Source: Polyangiaceae bacterium (GTDB lineage: Bacteria > Myxococcota_A > Polyangia > Polyangiales > Polyangiaceae). Taken from it: DNA of 64,000 bases. Each line of letters opens with the position of its first letter. The stretch's first letter is position 1. Below, one piece after another: positions 25,303 to 36,888 of the stretch. The notes beneath the pieces are model-generated. The model worked only from the letters and a program-made list of their open reading frames with translations. It had not been told where the DNA came from and made no database searches. The stretch is from the NCBI GenBank assembly GCA_025936045.1, contig JAICUB010000014.1, positions 1-64,000 on the forward strand. Reading direction: 5' to 3'. The position numbers were made by a program, and so were the translations under genes.

Positions 25303-26526
25303 TCACGAACGATCGAAAACGCTCCGGCCGCCGAGCTCGCGAGACTGCTCGCGATTCTGCTCGACGTAGGCCTCGAAGCTCGGGCCGTCAGCGGCGTGCT
25401 CGAGGGACCGTGCCTGCGCGTCGAGGCGCGCGATCGCTGCGAGTCGGTCGTCGTTGCCGAGCTTTGCTCGATCGACCGCACGGCGCAGCGTGCGCAACGT
25501 CTCGTCGTAGACCTTGAGGGCAACGGGGAAGGGATGGCCGTCCTTGCCGCCGTGGGCGAGCGAAAAGCGAGCGGGATCCGAGAAGCGGAAAGGTGCCCCG
25601 TGGATCACTTCCGCCACGAGGGCGAGCGCCTCGACGGTGCGAGCGCCCACGCCCGGGACGGCGAGCAGCTCCTCGAAATCGCGCGGGCCGCGCTCTGCGG
25701 CTGCCGTGAGGCTCGCGTGGAGCCGCCGGAGCACTACGTCCGAGCTTCTCACGTCGTGGTGTGAGGGTAGCGACAGGTGCGGCAACACCTGTTGAACGGG
25801 CGCGGGGGCGGCTTTCGGCGCGCGGAGCTTGGCGAGGGAGCCCACGACGTGATCGGGTCCGGCGGCGACGAGCGCGAGCTGACCGCGGCGCGACGCTTCG
25901 GCGCGGTGGTCCGTGAGGTTTACGATCGCGGCCGTGCCGGGCTTGCCTTCGATGGCCGCGTGAGGCTCGTCCACGAAGCTCCGCACGTGCTCGGAGAGCC
26001 AGTGATAGCGTCGTGCCTCACGACGCGTGGTGTCCATGCCCTGCTGCACGACCGTCCACGCGCCGGAGCTCGAGACGACGAAGCCGTGCAAGTAGAGCTC
26101 GAAGCCGTCTTGCACGGCCGCGCTGTCGACCTTCGCGACGAGACGGCTCGTGCTCGCGAGTCGCGTGCCGTCGAGCCCCGTCACGTCCCCGACGCGTAAG
26201 AGCTCGTGCGGCGTTTGACGCGAATGCCGGCCCCGCCCGCCGCAGACATAGAGGCCGAGCTCGCTTTCGAGCGGCGAAAGCCCGCGCTTCAAAGCGCCGA
26301 GCACCGAGGTCGTAATGCCGGACGAATGCCAGTCCATTCCCATCACGGCGCCGAACGCCTGGAACCAGAACGGATGCGACAGCCGGCGTAACACCTCGTC
26401 ACGGCCGTATTCGTGCGCGATCGCCTCGACGACGACGCGTCCGAGCCGCGCCATGCGCTGGCCGAGCCAGGCGGGGACACGCCCGCCGTGCAGGGGCAAA
26501 TCCGCCGTGCCGCTCCGCCGCGTCAT
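25303..26526 (-). CDS. DUF763 family protein
   Basis: 407 residues. RRSGTADLPLHGGRVPAWLGQRMARLGRVV is the DUF763 N-terminus; PFWFQAFGAVMGMDWHSSGITTSVLGALKRGL and an internal helix-hairpin-helix-like LLAVPGVGARTVEALALVAEVI follow. The family is found in archaea and bacteria without an established function; the HhH-like segment hints at nucleic-acid contact (inference). Its stop is about 50 bases from the small lipoprotein start. Confidence 0.85.
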   Translation of the reverse strand: MTRRSGTADLPLHGGRVPAWLGQRMARLGRVVVEAIAHEYGRDEVLRRLSHPFWFQAFGAVMGMDWHSSGITTSVLGALKRGLSPLESELGLYVCGGRGRHSRQTPHELLRVGDVTGLDGTRLASTSRLVAKVDSAAVQDGFELYLHGFVVSSSGAWTVVQQGMDTTRREARRYHWLSEHVRSFVDEPHAAIEGKPGTAAIVNLTDHRAEASRRGQLALVAAGPDHVVGSLAKLRAPKAAPAPVQQVLPHLSLPSHHDVRSSDVVLRRLHASLTAAAERGPRDFEELLAVPGVGARTVEALALVAEVIHGAPFRFSDPARFSLAHGGKDGHPFPVALKVYDETLRTLRRAVDRAKLGNDDRLAAIARLDAQARSLEHAADGPSFEAYVEQNREQSRELGGRSVFDRS

Positions 26527-26634
26527 CGACGCGAGCTTAGCGCGCGGCTCCGCGCGTGCCGCAAAAGCCCTACGTTCGGACTCGCTCGGAAGGGAAGCGC
26601 CCGCTCCGCGGGGGCCTTACGAACGACGCCCGCG

Positions 26635-26862
26635 TCAGGCGAGCTTCACGCCGTGGCGCTTCGCGTACTCGAGCAGACCAATCTTGTCGATCGTGCGCAA
26701 GTCGCCGGTCGTCACCTTGACGGCGACGTGCCGCTCGAGCTCCGGCACCCAGAGGCGGCGCTGCTGCACGTTGACGTGCTGCCAGCGCATGGTCTTGATG
26801 TTGGAGTGGGAAACGTTGCGCGCATGCATTCTGCGCTTGCCGGTGATCTCGCTGCGGGCCAT
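26635..26862 (-). CDS. rpmB: 50S ribosomal protein L28
   Basis: 75 residues: ITGKRRMHARNVSHSNIKTMRWQHVNVQQRRLWVP is typical L28 of the Cys-less type (no CxxC). Monocistronic, without rpmG beside it. Confidence 0.95.
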   Translation of the reverse strand: MARSEITGKRRMHARNVSHSNIKTMRWQHVNVQQRRLWVPELERHVAVKVTTGDLRTIDKIGLLEYAKRHGVKLA

Positions 26863-26958
26863 GTGCGGGCGCGGACCCTAGCGCAGGGTTCAGGCTCGTT
26901 CAACCCGACATTTGCGGTTCGGGTGAACATTCGGCCGCGTGGCCTGCTTTTTCGCGGC

Positions 26959-27789
26959 TCAGCCGAGCTTCAGGCGGCCGAGCTCTTCGACCAGGCTTTT
27001 ACAGAAGGCGCGCAGACGCGTGAATTCGGCTGGGCGCTTCGCGAGGGTTCGCTCGTCCATATAGAGACGGCGGGCGAGCTCGATTTGGATCGCGTGGATG
27101 CGGTCGCCCGGGCGGCCGTAGTTCCCGGTGGTGAAGCCGCCGCGGTACGGCTCGTCGTGACGCAGGCGCATGCCGTGCTCGGCGGCCAGGCGCTCGACGA
27201 GCGCGATGACGGGTGCGCCCGCGGTGGTGCGCCCGCGCGTGCCCGGGACCACGTCCGCGCGCTCCACGCCGGCGTCGTCGTGGCCGTCGCGGCCGCGGCT
27301 CGGCATCGAGTGCGCGCAGAGGACGATCGCGAAGCCATGCCGCGCGCGCCGCTCTTCGAGCAACTCCGCGATGCGGCGGTGATAGGGCCGGTGGTAGTGC
27401 GCGACGCGGCGCTGGTACTCGGCCTGCGAAACCGGCCCGAGGAGCGCGGGGCGCCCTTCCGTCGTCGTGCGCCACACGAACCCGTGCGGCGAGCTCCGCG
27501 CCGAGCCGCCCTCGACCGCGAGCGGATCCACGTCGGTCTCGGCGCGATTCAGATCGCAAACGTAACGGCTCACGCGGGAAGCGATGAGCGCGGCGCCGGT
27601 GTCGGGCGCGTCGGCGTAGAGCTCGTCGACATAGAGATCGGCGTCCGCGCCGAGCGCGCGCGCGGGCGCGGCGAGCGTCGCGAGCGCTTGTGCGTCGAGC
27701 TCGAGCCCGGCGTGCGGCACTTCGACCAACACGGCGTTCGGTTCGGTGCGCGGCTCGAGCAGCGTGAAAGTCACGGTGCTTAGCGACAT
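26959..27789 (-). CDS. N-formylglutamate amidohydrolase family enzyme
   Basis: 276 residues from ATG 27789. VLVEVPHAGLEL, YVDELYAD, VCDLNRAETDVDP and the LCAHSMPSRGRDGH segment match the N-formylglutamate amidohydrolase/FGase superfamily (HutG type), metal-dependent hydrolases of the histidine degradation pathway. No hut genes are near, so another N-formyl or acylated amino acid may be the substrate. Confidence 0.75.
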   Translation of the reverse strand: MSLSTVTFTLLEPRTEPNAVLVEVPHAGLELDAQALATLAAPARALGADADLYVDELYADAPDTGAALIASRVSRYVCDLNRAETDVDPLAVEGGSARSSPHGFVWRTTTEGRPALLGPVSQAEYQRRVAHYHRPYHRRIAELLEERRARHGFAIVLCAHSMPSRGRDGHDDAGVERADVVPGTRGRTTAGAPVIALVERLAAEHGMRLRHDEPYRGGFTTGNYGRPGDRIHAIQIELARRLYMDERTLAKRPAEFTRLRAFCKSLVEELGRLKLG

Positions 27790-27825
27790 ACCATGCGAGC
27801 GGACGTTCCGCGGTTTCGGGCCGAT

Positions 27826-28752
27826 TTATGCGCGCGGATGGGCGCGCCGGTGGGCTTCGCGGACGTGATCGCGGGTCACGTGCGTGTAGATTTCGGTGGT
27901 CACGACGTGCGCGTGACCGAGCAGAGTCTGGACGCTCCGGAGGTCGGCCCCGCCACGCAGGAGGTGTGTGGCGAAAGAGTGCCGAAGCTTGTGGGGATAG
28001 GCCCCGCCGCGCAAGCCTGCGGCGCGCGCGTGCTGGCCGACGATTTTCCAGAAGCCCTGGCGCGTGAGGGCACCGCCGCGCGGCGAGCGGAACACGAGCT
28101 CCCCGTGCTTGCCGCCGGCACCCGCGGGTTTGCCCTTGGCGGCGCGCGCCTCGTCGTCGGCGGCGCGCGCGGCGAGGTACTCTTCGACGTGCGCGAGCGC
28201 GACTTCACCGAGCGGAACGAGGCGGCGCTTGCCCCCCTTGCCGAGCGCCGAAACGACGCCGCGTTTCAGATCGAGATCACCGAGCTCGAGCCGCACGAGC
28301 TCGCTCGCGCGCAGGCCGGCGGCATAGGTGACGCTCAACATCGCGCGATCGCGGAGGCCGCGCAGCGTCGAGGTGTCGGGCGTTTCGAGCAAACGTACGA
28401 GCTCGGACTCGCCGAGCGCGCGCGGCAAGCGGCGGCCGAGCCGCGGGCGCGCCGTGAGCGCGGTCGGGTCGTGCTCGAGCAACCCCTCGCGCACCATGAA
28501 CTTGCAAAAACCGCGCAGTGCGGAGAGGTGCCGCGCCGCCGAACGGGCGCCGAGGCCTTCACGCGCCAGGACGGCGAGCCAACCGGTGACGGTGCCGAGG
28601 TCGAGCCCGCGTGGCTCGTCGACCCCGCGCTCCTCGGCGAAACGCGCGAGCTTGGCGAGGTCGGTCGCATAGGCGCTCAGCGTATTTTGCGAGAGCGCGC
28701 GCTCGACACGCAGATGGTCGAGGTAGGCGTCGATCGCGCGATCCAGAGACAC
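27826..28752 (-). CDS. xerD: Tyrosine recombinase XerD
   Basis: 308 residues. SAM-like core-binding domain (about 1-95), then catalytic domain with R148 (AGLRASEL), K172 (GKGGKRR), H254/R257 (HKLRHSF), H280 (LGHAHV) and Y289 (EIYTHV). Together with XerC it resolves chromosome dimers at dif. A 20-residue Ala/Lys/Gly insertion (about 195-217) precedes the H-box and lengthens the beta-hairpin region. It is divergent from ileS at 57 bases. Confidence 0.9.
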   Translation of the reverse strand: MSLDRAIDAYLDHLRVERALSQNTLSAYATDLAKLARFAEERGVDEPRGLDLGTVTGWLAVLAREGLGARSAARHLSALRGFCKFMVREGLLEHDPTALTARPRLGRRLPRALGESELVRLLETPDTSTLRGLRDRAMLSVTYAAGLRASELVRLELGDLDLKRGVVSALGKGGKRRLVPLGEVALAHVEEYLAARAADDEARAAKGKPAGAGGKHGELVFRSPRGGALTRQGFWKIVGQHARAAGLRGGAYPHKLRHSFATHLLRGGADLRSVQTLLGHAHVVTTEIYTHVTRDHVREAHRRAHPRA

Positions 28753-28809
28753 GGTCGAAGTGTACGGCTCGGCCCGCGGCGGGGGTAATTTCTGGTAAGA
28801 GCCGGGGCC

Positions 28810-31971
<3,162 letters not shown>

Positions 31972-32008
31972 GACTCGAGGGCGCAGCGCGGACGCTCGCT
32001 CGACGCCT

Positions 32009-32563
32009 TCAACCGACCGGCTCGAGCATCACGACGGAGTAGCCCACGGCCGGCTCGCGTCCGAGATTCGCGTACGAATGGCGCTGATCGCCGCGGAAGA
32101 CGACCACGTCGCCAGGCTCGACGCGGAACGCCTCCCCCGAGGCGACGAGCTCGATGAGCCCGACCTCGCACGTGAGGTACTCGCGCGTGCCGGGCGTGTG
32201 CGGCACGCCGACCAGACGTTCGCCCGGCGGGATCTGAATGCGCTCCATCAACATGCCCGGCACGGTGTCGGGCAAGAGCGAGCTCACGGTGACGGCGCCG
32301 CGCGTGCGCGAGCTGAGCGAGCCCCTCGGGTAGCGCTTCGCGTCGGCGCGCGGCTGGGCGACGAGCTCTTCGAGCGAGACCTGGAGCGCCACGGCGACGC
32401 TGTGCAAGACGGCAAGCGTGGGGTTCGCGCTGCCCGACTCGAGGTTCGCCCAGGTCGCCCGCGGCAAGCGCGAGAGCTTGGCCATCTGCTGTTGGGTGAG
32501 GCCTCGCGCCTGGCGCTGCTGGCGCACGTTGCCGGCGAGGCGGGCCGCCAAATCGTCGCTCAC
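32009..32563 (-). CDS. XRE-cupin family transcriptional regulator
   Basis: 184 residues from GTG 32563 with AGG 6 bases upstream (TTG 32608 is an alternative). An HTH_3 helix-turn-helix (GNVRQQRQARGLTQQQMAKLSRLPRATWANLESGSANP) precedes a C-terminal cupin (GVPHTPGTREYLTCEVGLIELVASGEAFRVEPGDVVVFRGDQRHSYANLG), the layout of small-ligand-sensing XRE-cupin repressors. It is divergent from the SDR gene, with repeats in the gap, and is likely autoregulatory. Confidence 0.85.
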   Translation of the reverse strand: MSDDLAARLAGNVRQQRQARGLTQQQMAKLSRLPRATWANLESGSANPTLAVLHSVAVALQVSLEELVAQPRADAKRYPRGSLSSRTRGAVTVSSLLPDTVPGMLMERIQIPPGERLVGVPHTPGTREYLTCEVGLIELVASGEAFRVEPGDVVVFRGDQRHSYANLGREPAVGYSVVMLEPVG

Positions 32564-32571
32564 GTGCCTGC

Positions 32572-32610
32572 GATTGGCTTTGTTCCAATCTGTTGTCAAT
32601 CGTTCCAATC
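32572..32610. promoter_or_regulatory. Repeated GTTCCAATC operator-like sites in a divergent promoter
   Basis: GTTCCAATC occurs at 32582-32590 and 32602-32610, exactly 20 bases (two helical turns) apart; an inverted GATTGG lies at 32572-32577 facing CCAATC at 32585-32590. On the minus strand TTGACA between the copies matches a perfect -35 hexamer. The spot lies between the XRE-cupin regulator and the SDR gene and may be bound by the regulator (inference). Confidence 0.5.
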
Positions 32611-32639
32611 AACGAGCTCGAAGGACGCATGCTCCGTGC

Positions 32640-33380
32640 ATGAGCGACACACAATCCGGACTCCTCGAATTCAAGACGGCTCTCGTGACCGGCGGTGGCC
32701 GCGGGCTCGGCGCCGCCCTCGGCGCGGAGCTTGCTCGCCGCGGGACGCGCGTGGTGCTCGTGGCGCGCAGCGAATGGGAGCTCGACGGCACGCTCGCAGC
32801 GATTCGCGCCGCCGGCGGCGAAGCGCACGCGCTCGTGGCCGACATCGGCGACAAGCGCGCCGTTTACCCGCTCGCGGGAGCCGCGGCGGATCTCGTCGGG
32901 CCGCTCGAGCTTCTCGTCAATAACGCGAGCGCGCTCGGACCCACGCCGCTACGGCTCCTCTTCGACACCGAGTGCGAAGAGCTCGAGCGCGTGCTCGCGG
33001 TGAACCTGCTCGGGCCGTTTCGGCTGAGCCGTGCCGTCGGCGGCGGCATGGCGCTCCGCCGCTTCGGCACCATCGTGAACGTGAGCTCCGACGCGGCGGT
33101 GAACGCATACTCCGGCTGGGGCGCCTACTCCGCGTCGAAAGCGGCGCTCGATCAGCTCGGGCGCGTGCTCGCAGTCGAGCTCGCGGAGCAAGGCGTGCGC
33201 GTGCTCGGCGTCGATCCGGGCGAAATGGACACGCAGATGCACCGCGACGCGCTGCCCGCCGCCGATTCGGCCACGCTCGCGCGGCCGAGCGACGTCGCGC
33301 GGCGCTTGGTCGAGTTGATCCGGCGGCGTGACGTGCCCTCGGGCGCGCGCGTCGAGCTCTCGCAAGGCGGCGCGCCGTGA
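32640..33380 (+). CDS. Short-chain dehydrogenase/reductase
   Basis: 246 residues. NAD(P)-binding TALVTGGGRGLGAALG, NNASALG, catalytic S (NVSSDAAVNA) and YSASK (YxxxK), in classical SDR order. The end is shorter than in biosynthetic FabG. Substrate unknown. ATG 32640, the first start after the divergent operator region. Overlaps the QueA-like gene by 4 bases (GTGA), so both are probably controlled by the XRE-cupin protein. Confidence 0.9.
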   Translation: MSDTQSGLLEFKTALVTGGGRGLGAALGAELARRGTRVVLVARSEWELDGTLAAIRAAGGEAHALVADIGDKRAVYPLAGAAADLVGPLELLVNNASALGPTPLRLLFDTECEELERVLAVNLLGPFRLSRAVGGGMALRRFGTIVNVSSDAAVNAYSGWGAYSASKAALDQLGRVLAVELAEQGVRVLGVDPGEMDTQMHRDALPAADSATLARPSDVARRLVELIRRRDVPSGARVELSQGGAP

Positions 33381-34399
33381 CCCTCGCCGCCGCCACCGCG
33401 CCGCGACCACGCGGGAGCGAGCGGATGCTCGCCGTGAACCCGCAGGCGCAGACATTTCGCGACCTCCACCTGCGCGAGCTCCCGAGCCTGCTCCGCCCGG
33501 GCGACGCCCTCATCGTCAACGACGCCGCGACGCTCCCCGCGTCGCTCCGCCTGACGAGCCACGACGCCGAGCTCAGGCTCGCCGCGCACGCGCCGGGCGG
33601 CGCCTTTCGAGCGGTGCTGCTCGGTTCCGGCAGCTGGCGCACGCCGACGGAAGCGCGCGGCCCGGCGCCGAAAATGAGCCCGGGCGAGCCCATCGCGAGC
33701 GGCGAGCTCACGGGTAGCGTGCTCGCGGTCGACCCCGAGAATCCCGAGCTCGTCACGCTGCGTTTCGACCAGGCGGGCGCGGCGTTCGAGCGGGCACTCT
33801 ACGCGCGGGGACGCGTGGTCCAGTACGCGTATCTCACGCGCGAGCTCGAGCTCTGGGACGTGCAGAGCGGCTTTGCCGTGCGGCCCTGGGCGTTCGAGCC
33901 GCCGTCAGCGGGCCTGCCGCTGTCGTTCGAGCTCCTGTTCGCGCTCCGTCGGGGCGGCGTCGAGCTTGCGGCTCTTTCGCATGCGGCGGGGCTCTCCTCG
34001 ACGGGTTCGGTTTCGCTCGATCAGCGCCTGCCGCTGCCGGAACGCTACGAAATCCCCGACGCGACGCGCGGGCTCGTCGAGCGCACGCGGGCACGCGGTG
34101 GGCGGATCGTCGCGGTCGGGACCACCGTGGTGCGCGCGCTCGAGAGCAGCGCGCTCGAGCACGGGACGCTCACGGCGGGCGCGGGCGAGGCACGGCTCGT
34201 CATCGGGCCCGGTTTTCGGCCCGGTGTGGTGGACGGAGTGCTCACCGGCATGCACGAGCCGACGACGAGCCACTTCGCGTTGCTCTCGGCGTTCGCGCCG
34301 CGCGAGCTTCTCGAACGCGCTCTCCGAGCGGCCGAGCGCGCCGGGTACCTGCAGCACGAGTTCGGCGACGCTTGTCTGATTCTGGGCGGGCGCCCTTGA
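33377..34399 (+). CDS. QueA-like SAM:tRNA ribosyltransferase-isomerase family protein (divergent)
   Basis: 340 residues from GTG 33377. The fold is recognisable: PGDALIVNDAATLPASL for NDTRVIPARL, FEPPSAGLPLSFELL for AAPTAGLHFTPELL, GTTVVRALES for GTTSVRTLES, and MHEPTTSHFALLSAF. QueA converts preQ1-tRNA to epoxyqueuosine-tRNA, but the usual HFT triplet and DYxLP N-terminus are changed here. No tgt or queG is nearby. It belongs to a QueA-like paralogue group rather than a certain queA. Confidence 0.75.
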   Translation: MTLAAATAPRPRGSERMLAVNPQAQTFRDLHLRELPSLLRPGDALIVNDAATLPASLRLTSHDAELRLAAHAPGGAFRAVLLGSGSWRTPTEARGPAPKMSPGEPIASGELTGSVLAVDPENPELVTLRFDQAGAAFERALYARGRVVQYAYLTRELELWDVQSGFAVRPWAFEPPSAGLPLSFELLFALRRGGVELAALSHAAGLSSTGSVSLDQRLPLPERYEIPDATRGLVERTRARGGRIVAVGTTVVRALESSALEHGTLTAGAGEARLVIGPGFRPGVVDGVLTGMHEPTTSHFALLSAFAPRELLERALRAAERAGYLQHEFGDACLILGGRP

Positions 34400-34473
34400 C
34401 GGCGTCGCACGGCGTCGTTCCGGGCACGCCGTAGCGCAGCATGCGCCGCCGGGGCGCGCCGAGACCCGCGCGA

Positions 34474-35241
34474 TCAGCCGCGCGTGGCGGCGATCAAACT
34501 CGTGAGCAGCGGCCCCGGATCGTCCTGCCGCATCAAAATTTCGCCGATCAACGCCGCATGCGCCCGCGAGCGCGCGACCGCCCTCACGGTTTGCGGCGAA
34601 GAAAGACCGGAGAGGTGCACGGTGACGACCGACGCGGGAAGCGTCTCGAGGACGCGCGCCGCTCGCGCAGCATCCATCACGAGCGTATCGAGATCCCGCG
34701 CGTTCACGCCGACGAGCGTCGCGCCCGCGTCGAGCGCGAGGCGCGCTTCCTCTTCGGTCCCGACCTCGACGAACGGCTCGAGCTCGCGCGCGCGGGCGGC
34801 TTCGAGCAGCACACGCAGGCGCGACGGCTCGAGGCAGCGCACGATGAGCAACACCGCGTCCGCGCCGAAGCTCCGCGCGGCATCGAGCTGCACCTCGTCG
34901 ATCACGTACTCCTTGCACAAAAGCGGTAGCGCGCAGGTTTCGCGCGCCTCTGCAAGGTGCTCGAAGCGTCCGTCGAAGTAGTGCTCGTCGCACAAGATGC
35001 TGAGCATGCTCGCCCCCGCGCGCTCGTACACGCGCGCGCGTTCGCCCACGCCGAGCTTGGTCGAAAGCACGCCGGCCGACGGCGAACGCCGCTTGATCTC
35101 GGTGATCAGACGCAGCGGCTCACCCGCGTTGCGCGCGAGCGGCAGCGCCCGTCGCGCAGGGGGGGACCCGAAGCGACGCTTTCGGAGCTCCACGACCTCG
35201 GCGGCTTTACGCGCGAGGATCTCGGCGAGCAAGCCGCTCAT
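34474..35241 (-). CDS. trpC: Indole-3-glycerol phosphate synthase
   Basis: 255 residues, single-domain. TIM-barrel motifs: LITEIKRRSPSAGVLS (catalytic Lys in EIKRxSPS), ASMLSILCDEHYFDG, LLCKEYVIDEVQL, FVEVGTEEEARLAL, VGVNARDL, and a C-terminal AALIGEILMRQDDP. Third gene of a trpG-trpD-trpC unit; starts in a 4-base overlap with trpD. trpE, trpF, trpB and trpA are not in the window. Confidence 0.96.
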   Translation of the reverse strand: MSGLLAEILARKAAEVVELRKRRFGSPPARRALPLARNAGEPLRLITEIKRRSPSAGVLSTKLGVGERARVYERAGASMLSILCDEHYFDGRFEHLAEARETCALPLLCKEYVIDEVQLDAARSFGADAVLLIVRCLEPSRLRVLLEAARARELEPFVEVGTEEEARLALDAGATLVGVNARDLDTLVMDAARAARVLETLPASVVTVHLSGLSSPQTVRAVARSRAHAALIGEILMRQDDPGPLLTSLIAATRG

Positions 35242-36287
35242 GCCGCTCCGCTGCGCGCCCGGACCGCTGCCGCCGTGCGGCGCCAGGTGTCGAGCACGCG
35301 GCTCGCCGCGCCGGAGTCGACCGCTGCGCGCGCCCGTTCCGTCGCGTCGCGGGGCGCGAGCCTCTCGGCGACGACGAGCGCCCCCGCGGCGTTCAGGAGC
35401 ACGGCGTCGCGCGCCGCGTGCGGCTCGCCGCGCAGGATCTGCGCGAGCGCTGCCGCGTTTTCGGCGGGCTCGCCGCCTCTGATGGCGCCCGCGGGGCTGC
35501 GCGGGAGCCCGAAATCCTCGGGTGTGACTTCGAATTCTCGCAGAGTGCCGTGATCGAGCTCCGTCACGCGCGTCGCCGCGTGCGGGCTGAGCTCGTCCAT
35601 GCCGTCGCTGCTGCGGACGACCCAAGCGCGCTCGCTGCCGAGCTCACGGAGCGCGCCAGCGAGCACCTTGCGGATGTCGTCGTCGTAGGCGCCGAGCAAC
35701 TGGTGCGTGGCGCCCGCCGGGTTCGCGAGCGGGCCGAGGCAGTTGAAGAGCGTCCGCACACCGAGCTCGCGGCGAACGGGCATCGCGTGCTTCATCGCCG
35801 GGTGGTGGGCCGTGGCGAAGAGGAAGGTGATGCCCGCTTCACGCAAGACCGCGCTCTGCTCGGCCGCGGGCACGTCGAGCGGCACGCCGAGCGCCTCGAG
35901 CACGTCGGCGCTGCCGGAGCGGCTCGAGGCGGCGCGATTGCCGTGCTTGGCGACGGGGACGCCCGCCGCCGCCGCGACGATCGCCGCGCCCGTCGAGAGA
36001 TTCAGCGTTCCGGAGCCGTCCCCGCCCGTGCCGCAGGTGTCGAGAAGGCGTGGGAAATCATGCGGCACGCGCAGCATGGCGGCGCGCATGGCCGCCGCGG
36101 CCGCGGCGATCACCTCGGCGCGATCGCCGCGCATGCGGATGCCGGTGAGCAGGCCGCCGATCTGCGCGGTGGTCCAGGCGCCTGCGAAGATGGCGTCGAA
36201 GACGCGCCGCACCGTCGTCGGCGACAGCCCGTCGGGACGCATGAGCTCTTCGAGCACGCTCGCGAAGGAGGGGAACTCCTGGCTCAT
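35238..36287 (-). CDS. trpD: Anthranilate phosphoribosyltransferase
   Basis: 349 residues. PRPP-binding DTCGTGGDGSGTLNLSTG, KHGNRAASSRSGSADVLEALGV and LFNCLGPLANPAG are the family signatures. The ATG overlaps trpG by 4 bases. It transfers phosphoribose to anthranilate. Confidence 0.97.
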   Translation of the reverse strand: MSQEFPSFASVLEELMRPDGLSPTTVRRVFDAIFAGAWTTAQIGGLLTGIRMRGDRAEVIAAAAAAMRAAMLRVPHDFPRLLDTCGTGGDGSGTLNLSTGAAIVAAAAGVPVAKHGNRAASSRSGSADVLEALGVPLDVPAAEQSAVLREAGITFLFATAHHPAMKHAMPVRRELGVRTLFNCLGPLANPAGATHQLLGAYDDDIRKVLAGALRELGSERAWVVRSSDGMDELSPHAATRVTELDHGTLREFEVTPEDFGLPRSPAGAIRGGEPAENAAALAQILRGEPHAARDAVLLNAAGALVVAERLAPRDATERARAAVDSGAASRVLDTWRRTAAAVRARSGAA

Positions 36288-36856
36288 AGCGATAGAACCC
36301 AATTCTCGATCAGGCGCACGCCGTGTTGCGTCAGGATCGACTCGGGATGGAACTGCACGCCTTCCACCGGGAGCGTGCGGTGACGTAACCCCATGATCTC
36401 GCCCGCGGGCGCGCGCGCCGTCACTTCCAAACAAGCGGGCAGGCTCTGCTCTTCGACGATGAGCGAGTGGTAGCGCGTAGCCTCGAAGGGCGAGGGGAGA
36501 CCACGGTAAATGGTGCGCCCGTCATGCTCGATGAGCGACGTCTTGCCGTGCATGAGCGAGGGGGCACGCAACACGGTGCCGCCGAAGGCCTGACCTATCG
36601 CCTGATGCCCGAGACAGACACCGAAAATGGGGATCTTCCCCGCCTGGTCGCGGATCACGTCGAGCGTCACGCCGGCGTCGTCGGGCGTGCCGGGTCCCGG
36701 CGAGAGCAAGATGCCGTCGGGCTCGGCCGCGCCGACCTCGGCGCTCGTGACCTGGTCGTTCAGGCGGACGTCGCACTCCACGCCGAGCGACGTCACGTAC
36801 TGGACGAGGTTATACGTGAAGGAGTCGTAGTTATCGACGACCATCACGCGCTTCAT
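36284..36856 (-). CDS. trpG: Anthranilate synthase glutamine amidotransferase component
   Basis: 190 residues. Class I amidotransferase: VVDNYDSFTYNLVQY, LSPGPGTP oxyanion region, nucleophile Cys in FGVCLGHQAIG, and HPE triad (VQFHPESIL). Supplies ammonia to TrpE, which is not adjacent, so it may also serve p-aminobenzoate synthesis as an amphibolic PabA (inference). ATG 36856 starts MKRVMVVDNYDSF. Confidence 0.95.
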   Translation of the reverse strand: MKRVMVVDNYDSFTYNLVQYVTSLGVECDVRLNDQVTSAEVGAAEPDGILLSPGPGTPDDAGVTLDVIRDQAGKIPIFGVCLGHQAIGQAFGGTVLRAPSLMHGKTSLIEHDGRTIYRGLPSPFEATRYHSLIVEEQSLPACLEVTARAPAGEIMGLRHRTLPVEGVQFHPESILTQHGVRLIENWVLSL

Positions 36857-36888
36857 ACGAGCGAAGGTTGCACCGGTACCCGCTTCGG

